A DNA stretch of 64,000 nt from Candidatus Micrarchaeum acidiphilum ARMAN-2 (lineage in GTDB: Archaea; Micrarchaeota; Micrarchaeia; Micrarchaeales; Micrarchaeaceae), in NCBI GenBank assembly GCA_009387755.1, contig GG697240.1, positions 271,073 to 335,072 of the forward strand, in the 5' to 3' direction. The position numbers and the translations under genes are program-made. Positions 33,986 through 42,528 of the stretch are shown in pieces. The notes beneath the pieces are model-generated. The model saw only the letters and a list, made by a program, of their open reading frames with translations, did not search any database and was not told where the DNA came from. Position 1 is the stretch's first letter. Each line of letters starts with the position of its first letter.

Positions 33986-34947
33986 GGAACACCCGCCTTT
34001 TCTATTCTGAATTTTTGGTTTATTGTCAAATCGGAGCGCGCCGGCGCGTATCCGGACTCGTCCATCTTTTCTGCAACATACGCAATCATGGCGCCGTTGT
34101 CAGCGTTGAACTGGTTGTCTGCGACATAGAAACGCTTTTTGTGCGATGCGGACATTGTTGCCAGCATCTCCCTCAGGCGGAGGCTCTGCGCGACGCCGCC
34201 GCATAGTATGACAGAGTCCTTTCCGCTCAGGAGAAGCGCCCTTTCAGTTGCCTCTACAAGCATGGAAAATGCGGTTTCCTGTATGGAAAATGAAACATCG
34301 GCTATGCTGCTGGAGGGCAGCGTCTTTATGGCCGCAGTCAGCAGGCCTGTAAAAGTAAAGTCCATTCCCTTTACTGTGTATGGCAGCCTTACATATTTTC
34401 CGCCGGTTGCGAATTTTGCCACGGTTGAACCCCATGCGGGCTTCATTCCGGCTGCCCTTGCAAAATTGTCAAGCATGTTGCCTACGCCGATGTCTAAGGT
34501 TTCCCCGTGCACATGGTAGTGCCCGCCAGCAAGCGACAGTATCTGGGAGTTGCCGCCGCTAACATATAGGACAATAGGATCCGCAAAGCCGGAAAGGTGC
34601 TTTGTTATCTCTATGTGACCTACGGCATGGTTTATCGGGTAAATTGGAATGCCGAGTTTTTCATGCAGCGTTTTTGCGGCGAGCATGCCTATTTCAAGGC
34701 ACGGCCCGAGCCCGGGGCCTTTTGTATAGCCCACCGCTTCTATATCTTCTAAGGCCGCATGTGCGACCGATAGGGCTCGGCGTATTACCGCGCTTGCATT
34801 TTTTGCATGGTATTCTGCCACCTTGGCAGGTATTATCCCTTTGTCGGAGATAGGGTACATCATTTTCTCGTTTGCCAGTATTTTTCCCTTTTCTACTATC
34901 CCTACGCCGAAAGTGTGAGCGCTGCTCTCTATGCCGATTACCGCCAT
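33973..34947 (-). CDS. kae1: KEOPS subunit Kae1 (tRNA t6A synthesis)
   Basis: A 324-residue ASKHA-fold protein from ATG 34947. It begins MAVIGIESSAHTFGVG, with the metal-binding INHAVGHIE at about 105-113, VLYVSGGNSQ, and CGGVAQS near the end. It transfers threonylcarbamoyl to A37 of tRNA. It is transcribed with bud32, which overlaps its 3-prime end, a two-gene KEOPS unit. Confidence 0.96.
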   Translation of the reverse strand: MAVIGIESSAHTFGVGIVEKGKILANEKMMYPISDKGIIPAKVAEYHAKNASAVIRRALSVAHAALEDIEAVGYTKGPGLGPCLEIGMLAAKTLHEKLGIPIYPINHAVGHIEITKHLSGFADPIVLYVSGGNSQILSLAGGHYHVHGETLDIGVGNMLDNFARAAGMKPAWGSTVAKFATGGKYVRLPYTVKGMDFTFTGLLTAAIKTLPSSSIADVSFSIQETAFSMLVEATERALLLSGKDSVILCGGVAQSLRLREMLATMSASHKKRFYVADNQFNADNGAMIAYVAEKMDESGYAPARSDLTINQKFRIEKAGVPWPE

Positions 34948-35004
34948 GACAATCAATGATTAATGCACAACAAATGCTTTAATATTTGGCTACGATTCCA
35001 TATA

Positions 35005-35538
35005 ATGGCTGAATCGATGGGAAAAATCTATGTTTTAAGGATAGGGCACAGGCCGAAGCGCGACGTAAGGATAACAACTCATGTTGGCCTGGTTTCAAGG
35101 GCTTTCGGCGCGGACGGCTTCATTCTCGAGGGAGACGACCCCAAGGTTGTTGAAAGCATAAGCAAAGTGCTGACGAAATGGGGCGGCAGGGACTTCGAGG
35201 TTGGCGCTGTTGAAGATGCAAAAGCGTACGTCGAAAAATGGAAGGCAGGAGGGGGTGCAGTTGCCCACCTCACAATGTACGGCCTTAACATATCAGGCCT
35301 GGACCTGGGTGCGATGCGCAAAAGGGATCTGCTGATAGTTGCCGGAGCTGAAAAGGTAGACAGGTGGTATTATGACAATGCCGATTACAACATCGCCATA
35401 GGCAACCAGCCGCATTCGGAAGTGGCCGCAGTTGCGATAATGCTTGACAGGCTTGGAAACGGCCTTGAGCTCGATAGGACTTTCACCGGGGGGAGGCTCA
35501 GGATAATAGGGCAGGCTCGCGGAAAAAAGGTTGAGTAG
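35005..35538 (+). CDS. trm56: tRNA (cytidine-56) 2'-O-methyltransferase Trm56
   Basis: A 177-residue SPOUT-class enzyme from ATG 35005. Hallmarks are VLRIGHRPKRDVRITTHVGLVSRAFGA at the N-terminus and LLIVAGAEKVDRWYYDNADYNIAIGNQPHSEVAA, which forms the knotted SAM site. It methylates C56 in the T-loop, the same loop interrupted by an intron in tRNA-Arg here. A TATA-like element about 25 bp upstream suggests a leaderless mRNA. Confidence 0.94.
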   Translation: MAESMGKIYVLRIGHRPKRDVRITTHVGLVSRAFGADGFILEGDDPKVVESISKVLTKWGGRDFEVGAVEDAKAYVEKWKAGGGAVAHLTMYGLNISGLDLGAMRKRDLLIVAGAEKVDRWYYDNADYNIAIGNQPHSEVAAVAIMLDRLGNGLELDRTFTGGRLRIIGQARGKKVE

Positions 35539-35553
35539 CGCCTTGTCCGCGGT

Positions 35554-35862
35554 TCACGAGGCTACGTCTATGTTAGACTCCTTGTAGCCGAGCCCTATCA
35601 GCGCCTTCTTTATCTTATTCTTATGGTTGCCCTGCAGCTCTATTATTGTGTTTTTGTAGGTTCCTCCGCATGCGAGGCTGCGCTTGAGCTCCTTGGTGGT
35701 ATTCTCTATTTCGTCAGAGGTTATGCCTTCGACGACGGTCATGATCTTGTCGAATTTCGCCTTCTTCGTATAGACCTTTATCTTTTCTTCGCCCTCTTTC
35801 TCAAGCACGTTGCAAACACATATTTCCTTAGGAAGACCGCAGTTTGGACATATGTCTGTCAT
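35554..35862 (-). CDS. Translation initiation factor aIF1 (SUI1)
   Basis: A 102-residue SUI1 protein: an N-terminal zinc ribbon (CPNCGLPKEICVC), then the SUI1 domain with SLACGGTYKNTIIELQGNH. It binds the small subunit P site and monitors start-codon choice. It overlaps the L29 gene by 4 bp (ATGA at 35859-35862), the usual archaeal L29-SUI1 pairing, detached here from the main ribosomal protein clusters. Confidence 0.96.
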   Translation of the reverse strand: MTDICPNCGLPKEICVCNVLEKEGEEKIKVYTKKAKFDKIMTVVEGITSDEIENTTKELKRSLACGGTYKNTIIELQGNHKNKIKKALIGLGYKESNIDVAS

Positions 35863-36068
35863 CTGTTCTTTGCACCTCTCTCATTAAGCACTGTGTTCAT
35901 TCTTGCCATCGTCCTCTTTATCTCGCGTATCTTTACTACCTTGCTCGAAACCCCGGTAGCTGCGACCTTTCTCTTCTCTATTGCCAGCTCAAGGACCAGG
36001 TCGTTGATCTTTGACCTGAGATCGTTGTCCGAAAGTGCGCGTATTTCTTTTATCTTTATAATAAGCAC
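35859..36068 (-). CDS. rpl29: Ribosomal protein L29
   Basis: A 69-residue L29 of two helices: KIKEIRALSDNDLRSKINDLVLEL and IREIKRTMARMNTVLNERG. The open frame can start at GTG 36068, but that GTG is inside the GGTG ribosome site. Six bases further on, in frame, stands ATA at 36059, and translation from it gives (M)KIKEIRALSD, exactly the usual L29 N-terminus. The true start is therefore uncertain. It is coupled to aIF1. Confidence 0.92.
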   Translation of the reverse strand: MLIIKIKEIRALSDNDLRSKINDLVLELAIEKRKVAATGVSSKVVKIREIKRTMARMNTVLNERGAKNR

Positions 36069-36171
36069 CTTTTGCGTTATTCTTTATTGATTAATAGATA
36101 TTAAAAGCTTTCGATGCCTGCCTTTACGCTTTGGTGTTTTGCGTGAAGGAAAATAAAAGGATAGCAAAAGG

Positions 36172-37509
36172 CTATCCTGAATACTTTACAAGATCCAGCT
36201 TTGTCGTATCCTTGAAATACAGTATCGCTGCCATTGCGGCTATTGTGTATATCATTATCATTATTCCTATATACAGGTAGGCGATATGTATTCCCACCGC
36301 AGCCAGTATCATGCCGGCTAGGATGGGCACAAGCCCTCCGCCGTATACCTGGGATATCTGGTATCCCGCGCTGGCTCCCGATGCCCTGTACTTGGTCGGG
36401 AAATTCTCCGTATAGAATACAGGTATTGCGCCGTATCCGAATCCGAAGACGAAGCCGAATCCTATCAGGTCTGCAAGGGTTGCAAGCCAGAAATTGCCGG
36501 TGTTTATCAGCGCGAAGTATGGTATCGCAAACACGAACAGGACTATTGCAGCTACCATCAGTATGGGCTTCCTGCCGTATTTGTCAGCCAGCACAGACGC
36601 TATCAGCATGAATACGAACATCCCTGCCGCTGCAATCAGCCCGATCTCCTCTGCAGTAATCGCGCTGAACCCTACCGCAGTCATGTAGCTTGTTCCGAAT
36701 ACGAATGCCAGGAAGAAAGCTCCTCCGAACATCGCATTTACCAGCGAAGTGCCGAGTATCCTGCCCGGCATTTCCTTCCATACTCTGCTTGCAGGATATT
36801 CAAGCACTTTTCTTTTCTGCTTGAACTTGTCGAACAGCAAGCTGTCACTGAGCCTCATTCTTATTATCACACCTATTACTGCAACAATGAATCCTATTCC
36901 GAAAAGTATCCTCCATCCATAGCTCATGAATGCGGCGTGGCTCATGGAGCCCGTAATTGCTAGCACAGACCCGAAGCCGAGGAGAAGGCCGAACGGTATT
37001 GCAAATCCGGTCCATGCACCCCAGAACGCCCTGTGCTTTGACTTTGCAGCGTACTCCACCACCCAGGTGGAAGCCGTTCCGAATTCAGCTCCGAAGCTTA
37101 TTCCCTGGAGCAGTCTGAATATCAGAAGCAGCACTGCCGCAGCTATTCCAAGGGTTGCGTACCCAGGAGTTAATCCTATAAGCAATGTCGCAACTCCCAT
37201 AAGCACTAGTGCGTATACCAGTGAATCCCTCCTTCCTCTCCTGTCAGCTATGTGGCCGAATATGTATGCGCCTACCGGCCTTATTATTATTCCCAGACCG
37301 TATATGCTAAGCGCAGCAGCTATTCCAGCAAGAAGCGATGTGTGGAAGAATACGGTTCCCCATACAGTAGCTGCGATTATTCCAGTCACAAGGAAGTCGT
37401 ACTGCTCTATTATGGAACCTATGATGCTGCCAGTTGCAACCTTCGCTATCTGCGAAGTTGTGGGTGCATTAAAATCAAGACTTGAGTCAGAGTCGGATTT
37501 TTTCGCCAT
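36172..37509 (-). CDS. MFS transporter, metabolite:H+ symporter type
   Basis: A 445-residue carrier with about twelve TM helices. The MFS signature GHIADRRGRRDSL lies at the 2-3 loop and a second, DKYGRKPIL, at the 8-9 loop. SFGAEFGTASTWVVEYA in TM4 matches the metabolite:H+ symporter (ShiA/ProP/citrate) family. It likely imports an organic acid or similar solute with protons, useful in acid habitats. Substrate unknown. Transcribed alone. Confidence 0.88.
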   Translation of the reverse strand: MAKKSDSDSSLDFNAPTTSQIAKVATGSIIGSIIEQYDFLVTGIIAATVWGTVFFHTSLLAGIAAALSIYGLGIIIRPVGAYIFGHIADRRGRRDSLVYALVLMGVATLLIGLTPGYATLGIAAAVLLLIFRLLQGISFGAEFGTASTWVVEYAAKSKHRAFWGAWTGFAIPFGLLLGFGSVLAITGSMSHAAFMSYGWRILFGIGFIVAVIGVIIRMRLSDSLLFDKFKQKRKVLEYPASRVWKEMPGRILGTSLVNAMFGGAFFLAFVFGTSYMTAVGFSAITAEEIGLIAAAGMFVFMLIASVLADKYGRKPILMVAAIVLFVFAIPYFALINTGNFWLATLADLIGFGFVFGFGYGAIPVFYTENFPTKYRASGASAGYQISQVYGGGLVPILAGMILAAVGIHIAYLYIGIMIMIYTIAAMAAILYFKDTTKLDLVKYSG

Positions 37510-37652
37510 CTAACAACCCTTGTAAATTACGTTTTAATTGTATGGAAAGATTTAAATAGGCACGTGCAGCGCGTATTCTGCGATGTGACAATTGTCGTAT
37601 GGTTTTTAATTGCATTTTTATATCTTTGTATTTAATAGTAAGCGATGATTTT

Positions 37653-38069
37653 ATGGGAATGCAGGATAGCACTATACCCAATGCAGTTCAGCAGGACGTT
37701 AGTCAGCAGGCCGCGGGCGCGGTAAACGCTAAAAAAAGCTCTTCGTCGTCTGGAAAGCCGCCAAGGCCGACTGGGGTAACAATTTTGGCAATACTCCAGA
37801 TACTTGGAGGATTAATTTACATAGTACTTGGGACAGTTGAAGGCGCGCTTATAGGATCTGGGGCAGTGATATTCATTGCTGTTGGAGCTTTTGCGCTGAT
37901 TACAGGGCTTGCGCTTTTCGCCGGGCGAAATTGGGCCAGAATCCTTGTATTGATAGGAGGGGTATTGGACCTGCTTGGCATACCTAATTTTTTTATTGGA
38001 ACCATAATAGGCATAATAATATTGTATTACTTTACAAGGCCACAGATAAAGGCGTATTTCGCAGCGTAA
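37653..38069 (+). CDS. Small membrane protein, 138 aa
   Basis: From ATG 37653. A Ser/Gln-rich cytosolic head of about 45 residues is followed by three or four TM helices (VTILAILQILGGLIYIVLG; VIFIAVGAFALITGLALFAG; RILVLIGGVLDLLGI; TIIGIIILYYF). It resembles the many small DUF-type membrane proteins with a GLxxWARxL loop. It lies upstream of the L1-L10-P1 operon with a promoter-sized gap. No function assigned. Confidence 0.6.
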   Translation: MGMQDSTIPNAVQQDVSQQAAGAVNAKKSSSSSGKPPRPTGVTILAILQILGGLIYIVLGTVEGALIGSGAVIFIAVGAFALITGLALFAGRNWARILVLIGGVLDLLGIPNFFIGTIIGIIILYYFTRPQIKAYFAA

Positions 38070-38194
38070 AGACTTTGTTCTGCGCCTTTTTTTATTTTGG
38101 CGCCATTTCTTAAAAACATTTAAAAACCTATTTGATGTAAATAGTATTACTGCTTTTCCCGCAGGCACTGCATTTGTTTGCAGGAGGGATTTTA

Positions 38195-38827
38195 ATGGAT
38201 ACTGAACAACTTGATAAGCTTAAGGCGTTCATTGAAGAAAACAAAGGAAAGAGAAAGTTCATTCAGAGCGTAGAGCTCGCAATAAACTTCAAGGGCATAG
38301 ATTTTTCCAAGCCGGAAAACAGGCTTAACCTTGCCATACAGCTTACAAACGAAAAGGGCAGGGAAACGCATGCCATGGTTTTCGCGGACGATGCCAACAT
38401 CGCATCCAAGGCGGCTTCCATGGGCGCGAAGGTGGTATCCAGCTCCGAGATCGCAGGGATGGCTTCAGACAAAAAGAAAATGAACGAACTGCTGCAGTAC
38501 GAACTTGTCGCCCAGCCATCACTAATGACGCAGATTGCAAAGTCGCTTGGTCCCTTCCTTGGTCCTAAAAACAAGATGCCAAAGCCGCTCATAGGTACAG
38601 ACATAGGCACGATGATATCGAATATAAGCAAATCGATATACCTGCGCAATAAGGGCAAGTATCTTCCTACGCTGCACTGCGCAGTAGGCACCGAGGCCAT
38701 GAAGCCGGAGGATCTGGCAAAAAATATTGATGATGTTATAAATGCAGTTACTAAGAAGGTGGGCAAGCAGAGCATAAAGTCGGTATACGTGAAACTGACG
38801 ATGAGCAAGCCCATCAAGATAATATAG
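38195..38827 (+). CDS. rpl1: Ribosomal protein L1
   Basis: A 210-residue L1 from ATG 38195 (MDTEQLDKLKAF). Conserved blocks: KFIQSVELAINFKGIDFSKPENRLN, the central domain, and the LGPFLGPKNKMPKP signature near residue 122, with TLHCAVGTEAMKPEDLAKNI near the end. It forms the L1 stalk and in archaea represses its own operon by binding the mRNA leader. L11, often upstream, is absent. Confidence 0.96.
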   Translation: MDTEQLDKLKAFIEENKGKRKFIQSVELAINFKGIDFSKPENRLNLAIQLTNEKGRETHAMVFADDANIASKAASMGAKVVSSSEIAGMASDKKKMNELLQYELVAQPSLMTQIAKSLGPFLGPKNKMPKPLIGTDIGTMISNISKSIYLRNKGKYLPTLHCAVGTEAMKPEDLAKNIDDVINAVTKKVGKQSIKSVYVKLTMSKPIKII

Positions 38828-38836
38828 GGTGCCAGC

Positions 38837-39670
38837 ATGCTAAGCTTGAATGATAAGAAGAAATTTGTCGAAAGGGGTGCCGCCGAACTCAAAAAATATT
38901 CTTCGGTAGGGGTAGTTAACCTTAGCGGCGTACCGGACAGGTTGCTGCAGTCGTCCAGAAACAAAATGAGGGGCAGCACGACTTTCATAATAGGAAGAAA
39001 AAAGATGCTTGAAAAAATCCTGGAATCCAGTGAAGAAACCAAGGAGCTTGCGCAGCACATGTCCGGAACTTCGGCAATAGTGCTGAGCAACGAGGACCCG
39101 TTCGAGCTCTATAGAAGGTTCAAGGAAAACGAGATAAAGCTGGCGGCAAAGCCGAGGCAGATTGCCCCCGACGACATAGTGATAGAGAGCGGGGAGACCA
39201 GCCTGCAGCCGGGCCAGGCTGTAACAGAGCTAAAGGCGGCTGGCATAGACGTCAAAATAGACAAGGGCAAGGTGGTCATATCCAAAAGCAAGACCCTTGT
39301 AGAGAAGGGCGGCATAATAAGCCAGAATCTGGCCAAGGCGCTGCACACGCTGGACATACTGCCGTTCACAGCGTCCATAGTGCCGAAGGCAATAAAGTCT
39401 GGGAAGGTACTCTTTACGGCAGATGTACTTGGCATAACCAAGGAGGACACGCTTGCAAATGTTGCCAGAGCGTTCGCACAGGCGTTTGCGCTCAGCTCCG
39501 AGGCTGGCATAGTAAACCAGTACACAATAGTGCCCATGATAGAGAAGGCATTCGACGAAGCGATAGCGCTTGGAGTTGACATTAAGGCCCCTGACAGCGG
39601 GATTGTGGAGCTGCTGCTTGAGGAGGGATACGCGGGCGCGGCGGCTTTGAACGCCGTGCAGGGATCATGA
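38837..39670 (+). CDS. rpl10: Ribosomal protein L10 (P0)
   Basis: A 277-residue P0 that anchors the P1 stalk to 23S rRNA. The N-terminal rRNA-binding domain includes LSGVPDRLLQSSRNKMRGSTTF. The archaeal insertion domain (KPRQIAPDDIVIESGETSL) follows, with P1-binding helices at the end. It stops at AALNAVQGS without the charged linker and GxxxLFG tail of most archaeal P0 proteins, so the stalk base may be shorter. GGTG lies five bases before the ATG. Confidence 0.94.
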   Translation: MLSLNDKKKFVERGAAELKKYSSVGVVNLSGVPDRLLQSSRNKMRGSTTFIIGRKKMLEKILESSEETKELAQHMSGTSAIVLSNEDPFELYRRFKENEIKLAAKPRQIAPDDIVIESGETSLQPGQAVTELKAAGIDVKIDKGKVVISKSKTLVEKGGIISQNLAKALHTLDILPFTASIVPKAIKSGKVLFTADVLGITKEDTLANVARAFAQAFALSSEAGIVNQYTIVPMIEKAFDEAIALGVDIKAPDSGIVELLLEEGYAGAAALNAVQGS

Positions 39671-39685
39671 TAAAAAGGTGAAAAC

Positions 39686-39991
39686 ATGGAATATGTATAT
39701 GCGGCGCTGCTTCTTGATGCAGCAGGAAAGGAGGTAAATGAGCAGGACCTCATAAATGTTGTGAAGGCTGCGGGGTTCACCCCGGACGAGGCCAAGGCAA
39801 AGGCGATAGTTTCTTCGCTCAAGGGCGTGAACATAAAGGATGTTATAAAGAACGCACAGGCTTCAAGGGCTGTTGCGGCGGCACCGGCTGCGGCGCAACC
39901 GGAGCAGGCAAAGGCTGCAAAGAAAGAGGAGAAGGAGGAAAAGAAGAGCGAAGAGGAAGCGGCAGGAGGACTGGCTTCGCTGTTCGGATAA
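39686..39991 (+). CDS. rpl12: Ribosomal protein P1 (L12)
   Basis: A 101-residue acidic stalk protein: the helical dimerisation domain [22 protein letters not shown], an Ala-rich hinge, a [13 protein letters not shown] charged stretch, and the terminal GGLASLFG that recruits elongation factors. Third gene of the L1-L10-P1 operon, GGTG five bases upstream. Confidence 0.96.
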   Translation: MEYVYAALLLDAAGKEVNEQDLINVVKAAGFTPDEAKAKAIVSSLKGVNIKDVIKNAQASRAVAAAPAAAQPEQAKAAKKEEKEEKKSEEEAAGGLASLFG

Positions 39992-40018
39992 TTGCTTTTG
40001 GCGCGGGCTTACGCCCGC

Positions 40019-40780
40019 CTAAGAGGTTATGGTGAAGGAGTTTTCTCTAAGCCATCTCCTCCTTTCCTTATAGTCCGGAATGAAGGAGCGCACCATATCC
40101 CAGAAGCGTCTTGAATGCGATCTTATCTTTGCATGCACGAGCTCGTGTACTACCACGTATTCCAGTATTTGGTACGGAGCGTACAGCAGCTTTGTGTTGA
40201 GCATGAGGCTGCCGTCCTTTGTGGAGTAGTATCCCCACACCCTTCTGCTAGGCTTTACAATCAGCCTTCTAACTTCTGATTTCGGGCCCGACGAATTTAT
40301 TTTTTCCACTATCTCGCCTAGCCTGCGGCCCGAGGCCTCTGAAAGCACCTTGGATATCACCTTGGAGGCCAGTTCTTCTGAGGCCGACGGCGGAGTGCTT
40401 TCAGGAATATATGCAGTTATTGTGTTCCCTGATACCCTTGCGCTGCACGTGGACCTGGCAGCCCTTAAGATGCAGATCCTGAACTCCGTGCCCAAGGGCC
40501 TTGTAAGCTGGCCGTCGGCAAACCTCAATTGCCCGTCCAGCAGGTACCTTCCAGGGTTTGAGAGTATGGCTTTCGAAATGCGATCGCGGAGCGACAGCAC
40601 AGTTTTTGCGGATGCCTTGGAGCCCAAGGATGCAGGCAGCTCTATGACTACCTCGCCGTTTTTGACCCTTGCATATGAATTGCGTATTCTCTTTTTTATG
40701 ATCCTGACTGGGATTTCCTTTGCGCCGATTCTTATTGGCTCGGCATGCATGCCGTTTTCTTCGCCGAGGCTGATTTCCAT
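40019..40780 (-). CDS. YgjP/SprT-like zinc metallopeptidase
   Basis: A 253-residue protein with HELVHAKIRSHSRRFWDMV at about 212-230, an HExxH-type zinc site of the YgjP/DUF45 (M48-like) family. It is preceded by the usual LIVKPSRRVWGYYSTKDGSLMLNTKLLYAP strand region. The N-terminal third is a variable alpha/beta segment. Substrates are unknown; relatives have been tied to DNA-protein crosslink or protein quality control. Transcribed alone, convergent with the L1 operon. Confidence 0.85.
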   Translation of the reverse strand: MEISLGEENGMHAEPIRIGAKEIPVRIIKKRIRNSYARVKNGEVVIELPASLGSKASAKTVLSLRDRISKAILSNPGRYLLDGQLRFADGQLTRPLGTEFRICILRAARSTCSARVSGNTITAYIPESTPPSASEELASKVISKVLSEASGRRLGEIVEKINSSGPKSEVRRLIVKPSRRVWGYYSTKDGSLMLNTKLLYAPYQILEYVVVHELVHAKIRSHSRRFWDMVRSFIPDYKERRRWLRENSFTITS

Positions 40781-40891
40781 GGGATCGATTTATAAGAAGT
40801 TTCGGAAAGGTTATTAAAGCTTGTTTGACAAAATAACTATGTAAATTGCGCTTTTTGCCTTTCTAAAAAAGGTGATTTTATACACGATGAT

Positions 40892-41524
40892 TTGGACATA
40901 GTAATGCCGGGCGACAGGCTTTCGACAGAGGAGGAATTCCTTCCGTCAAGGAATACGTATTCGGAGAACGGACAGATATACTCGCTTGTAGTAGGCAGGG
41001 CCAAGGTAAACGAGGGCAAGATGGAGGTTGAGCCTTGCGGCGCCAGCATAGAAAAATTCCACAGGCACATGTATGTGGTAGGCGAAGTCGTAGGCGAGCT
41101 TAAAAGCATACTTTTCGTAAAGCTTGACGACATCAAAATCAAGGACAAGACTTATATACCATCGGGCAAGGACGGAAAAATCCTGCTTCCGAGGGACAGG
41201 CCTCCGAACCCCAGGTTCAGAAGGGACAGCAGGCCGCAGCCGCATCACGAGGCCGAGCAAAAGCCCTGCGGGCTGGGCGACATAATACTGGCAAAGATAG
41301 CGTTCGTTGATGAAGACACGTACGCCCTTGAAGTGAGGGAGGAGGAAGGCGGCGTAGTGTATTCGAGGTGCCCTGTATGCGGTGGGGTAATGACTCTTGG
41401 CCAGAGACACGGCGAGCTGCTCTGCCAGAACTGCAAGCACAGGGAAATGAAAAAGGTAAGCCCCATGTACGGCAATTTTGCGGCAATAGAGAAGTTCATA
41501 GTGGACAGGATAGACTCTGAATGA
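40892..41524 (+). CDS. csl4: Exosome subunit Csl4
   Basis: About 210 residues: the N-terminal domain DIVMPGDRLSTEEEFLPSRNTYSENGQIYSLVVG, a central S1-like RNA-binding domain, and a C-terminal zinc ribbon (CPVCGG and CQNCKH). It caps the archaeal exosome and links it to DnaG. Start choice is odd. TTG 40892 has no ribosome site, whereas an in-frame ATA at 40880 stands exactly five bases after GGTG (40871-40874). Rpo11 follows by a few bases. Confidence 0.9.
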   Translation: MDIVMPGDRLSTEEEFLPSRNTYSENGQIYSLVVGRAKVNEGKMEVEPCGASIEKFHRHMYVVGEVVGELKSILFVKLDDIKIKDKTYIPSGKDGKILLPRDRPPNPRFRRDSRPQPHHEAEQKPCGLGDIILAKIAFVDEDTYALEVREEEGGVVYSRCPVCGGVMTLGQRHGELLCQNCKHREMKKVSPMYGNFAAIEKFIVDRIDSE

Positions 41525-41538
41525 TGAGAGTGATTGCA

Positions 41539-41808
41539 ATGGAAGCAAAGATAATAAAGAATGACAGCAAGGAGCTCCAGATAGAATTCGAAGATGGGGA
41601 CATCACCATACCTGACCTCATAGTTAATGCAGTCATTAACGACAAGGACGTTGAATTTGCAGGTGTGGAGAAGGACCATCCAGAGGTTGGCAAGCCCAGG
41701 CTTGTAATAAAGACCTTAAAGAAGCACCCTGCTAAAATCGTGGAGGAGGCCATAGAAAGCATAGAGAAGGACACCGAAACCATAAAGAAGATGATAAGCA
41801 AAAAGTAA
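41539..41808 (+). CDS. rpo11: RNA polymerase subunit Rpo11 (RpoL)
   Basis: An 89-residue subunit from ATG 41539 (MEAKIIKND). The alpha-like fold shows LQIEFEDGDITIPDLIVNAVINDKDVEFAG and PRLVIKTLKKHPAKIVEEAI, the Rpo11 signature. It pairs with Rpo3 to nucleate polymerase assembly. It follows csl4 directly, as in many archaea. Confidence 0.94.
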   Translation: MEAKIIKNDSKELQIEFEDGDITIPDLIVNAVINDKDVEFAGVEKDHPEVGKPRLVIKTLKKHPAKIVEEAIESIEKDTETIKKMISKK

Positions 41809-41945
41809 CTGTCTTCTTTTCATCATTTCTGTATGCAGCAGGTGCCGGCGCCTTCGGCAGGTGCTGATGCGTACTTTATTTCTTTTAGGCGTCCGCCGAT
41901 TTTCTTTATAAATATTTTGTCATTACATATCATGCTAGTGGCAGC

Positions 41946-42506
41946 ATGCTTAAGAAGGGTGTAAGGATACTTGCAATAGCAAGCGGACCTATTCAGACTT
42001 CAAAAAAATCCACTATACTGGTGGGTGTTGTTTTCAGGGATGGAACAATAGAAGGTGTGCTTTCCGAGAGCATTGCAGTAAACGGCGCAGATGCAACAGG
42101 AAAAACAGTGCGCATGGCCTTAAGGTCGAGGTTCAGGGAGCAGATAAAGATTGTGGCTTCTAACGGCATTGCAATCGCTGGCCTTAACGTGCTGGATCTT
42201 GGGGTGATTGAGCGCAGGCTCAGGGTGCATACTGTGGTACTGACAAGAAAGAAGCCGCACGAGGGAGAGCTGCTAATGGCGTTGCGCAGGTTCGGTGAGG
42301 CAAGCGGCACAGGCGTTGAAGGCAGGGCGTTGGCAGTAAAGGCGGCTAATCTTAGGGGTTTTTCCAGGATCGGGGGCTTTTATTTGCAGTCCGGGCTTGA
42401 TAAAACCGACCTTAAGGCCATTTACGGACAGGTGTTCGAATCGCTCAGGATTGCGCACCTGATCGCCAAAGGCGTAAGCTACGGCGAGTCAAAAGGCAGG
42501 ATATAG
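41946..42506 (+). CDS. DUF99 family protein
   Basis: A 186-residue protein with the DUF99 pattern: ILAIASGPI at the start, LVGVVFRDGTIEGVL, SNGIAIAGLNVLDLG, and the later GFYLQSGLDKTDLKAIY region. DUF99 is an archaeal endonuclease-V-like fold family of unknown substrate. It is convergent with the M20 peptidase gene, 22 bp apart. A TATA-like TTTATAAATATT lies about 30 bp upstream. Confidence 0.85.
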   Translation: MLKKGVRILAIASGPIQTSKKSTILVGVVFRDGTIEGVLSESIAVNGADATGKTVRMALRSRFREQIKIVASNGIAIAGLNVLDLGVIERRLRVHTVVLTRKKPHEGELLMALRRFGEASGTGVEGRALAVKAANLRGFSRIGGFYLQSGLDKTDLKAIYGQVFESLRIAHLIAKGVSYGESKGRI

Positions 42507-42528
42507 GAATGAGGTTTGTACTGCGGAG

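Noticed and set aside
38263..39834. Long minus-strand frames opposite L1 and L10
   Set aside because: Composition is that of antisense frames of ribosomal genes; the plus-strand products are unmistakable.
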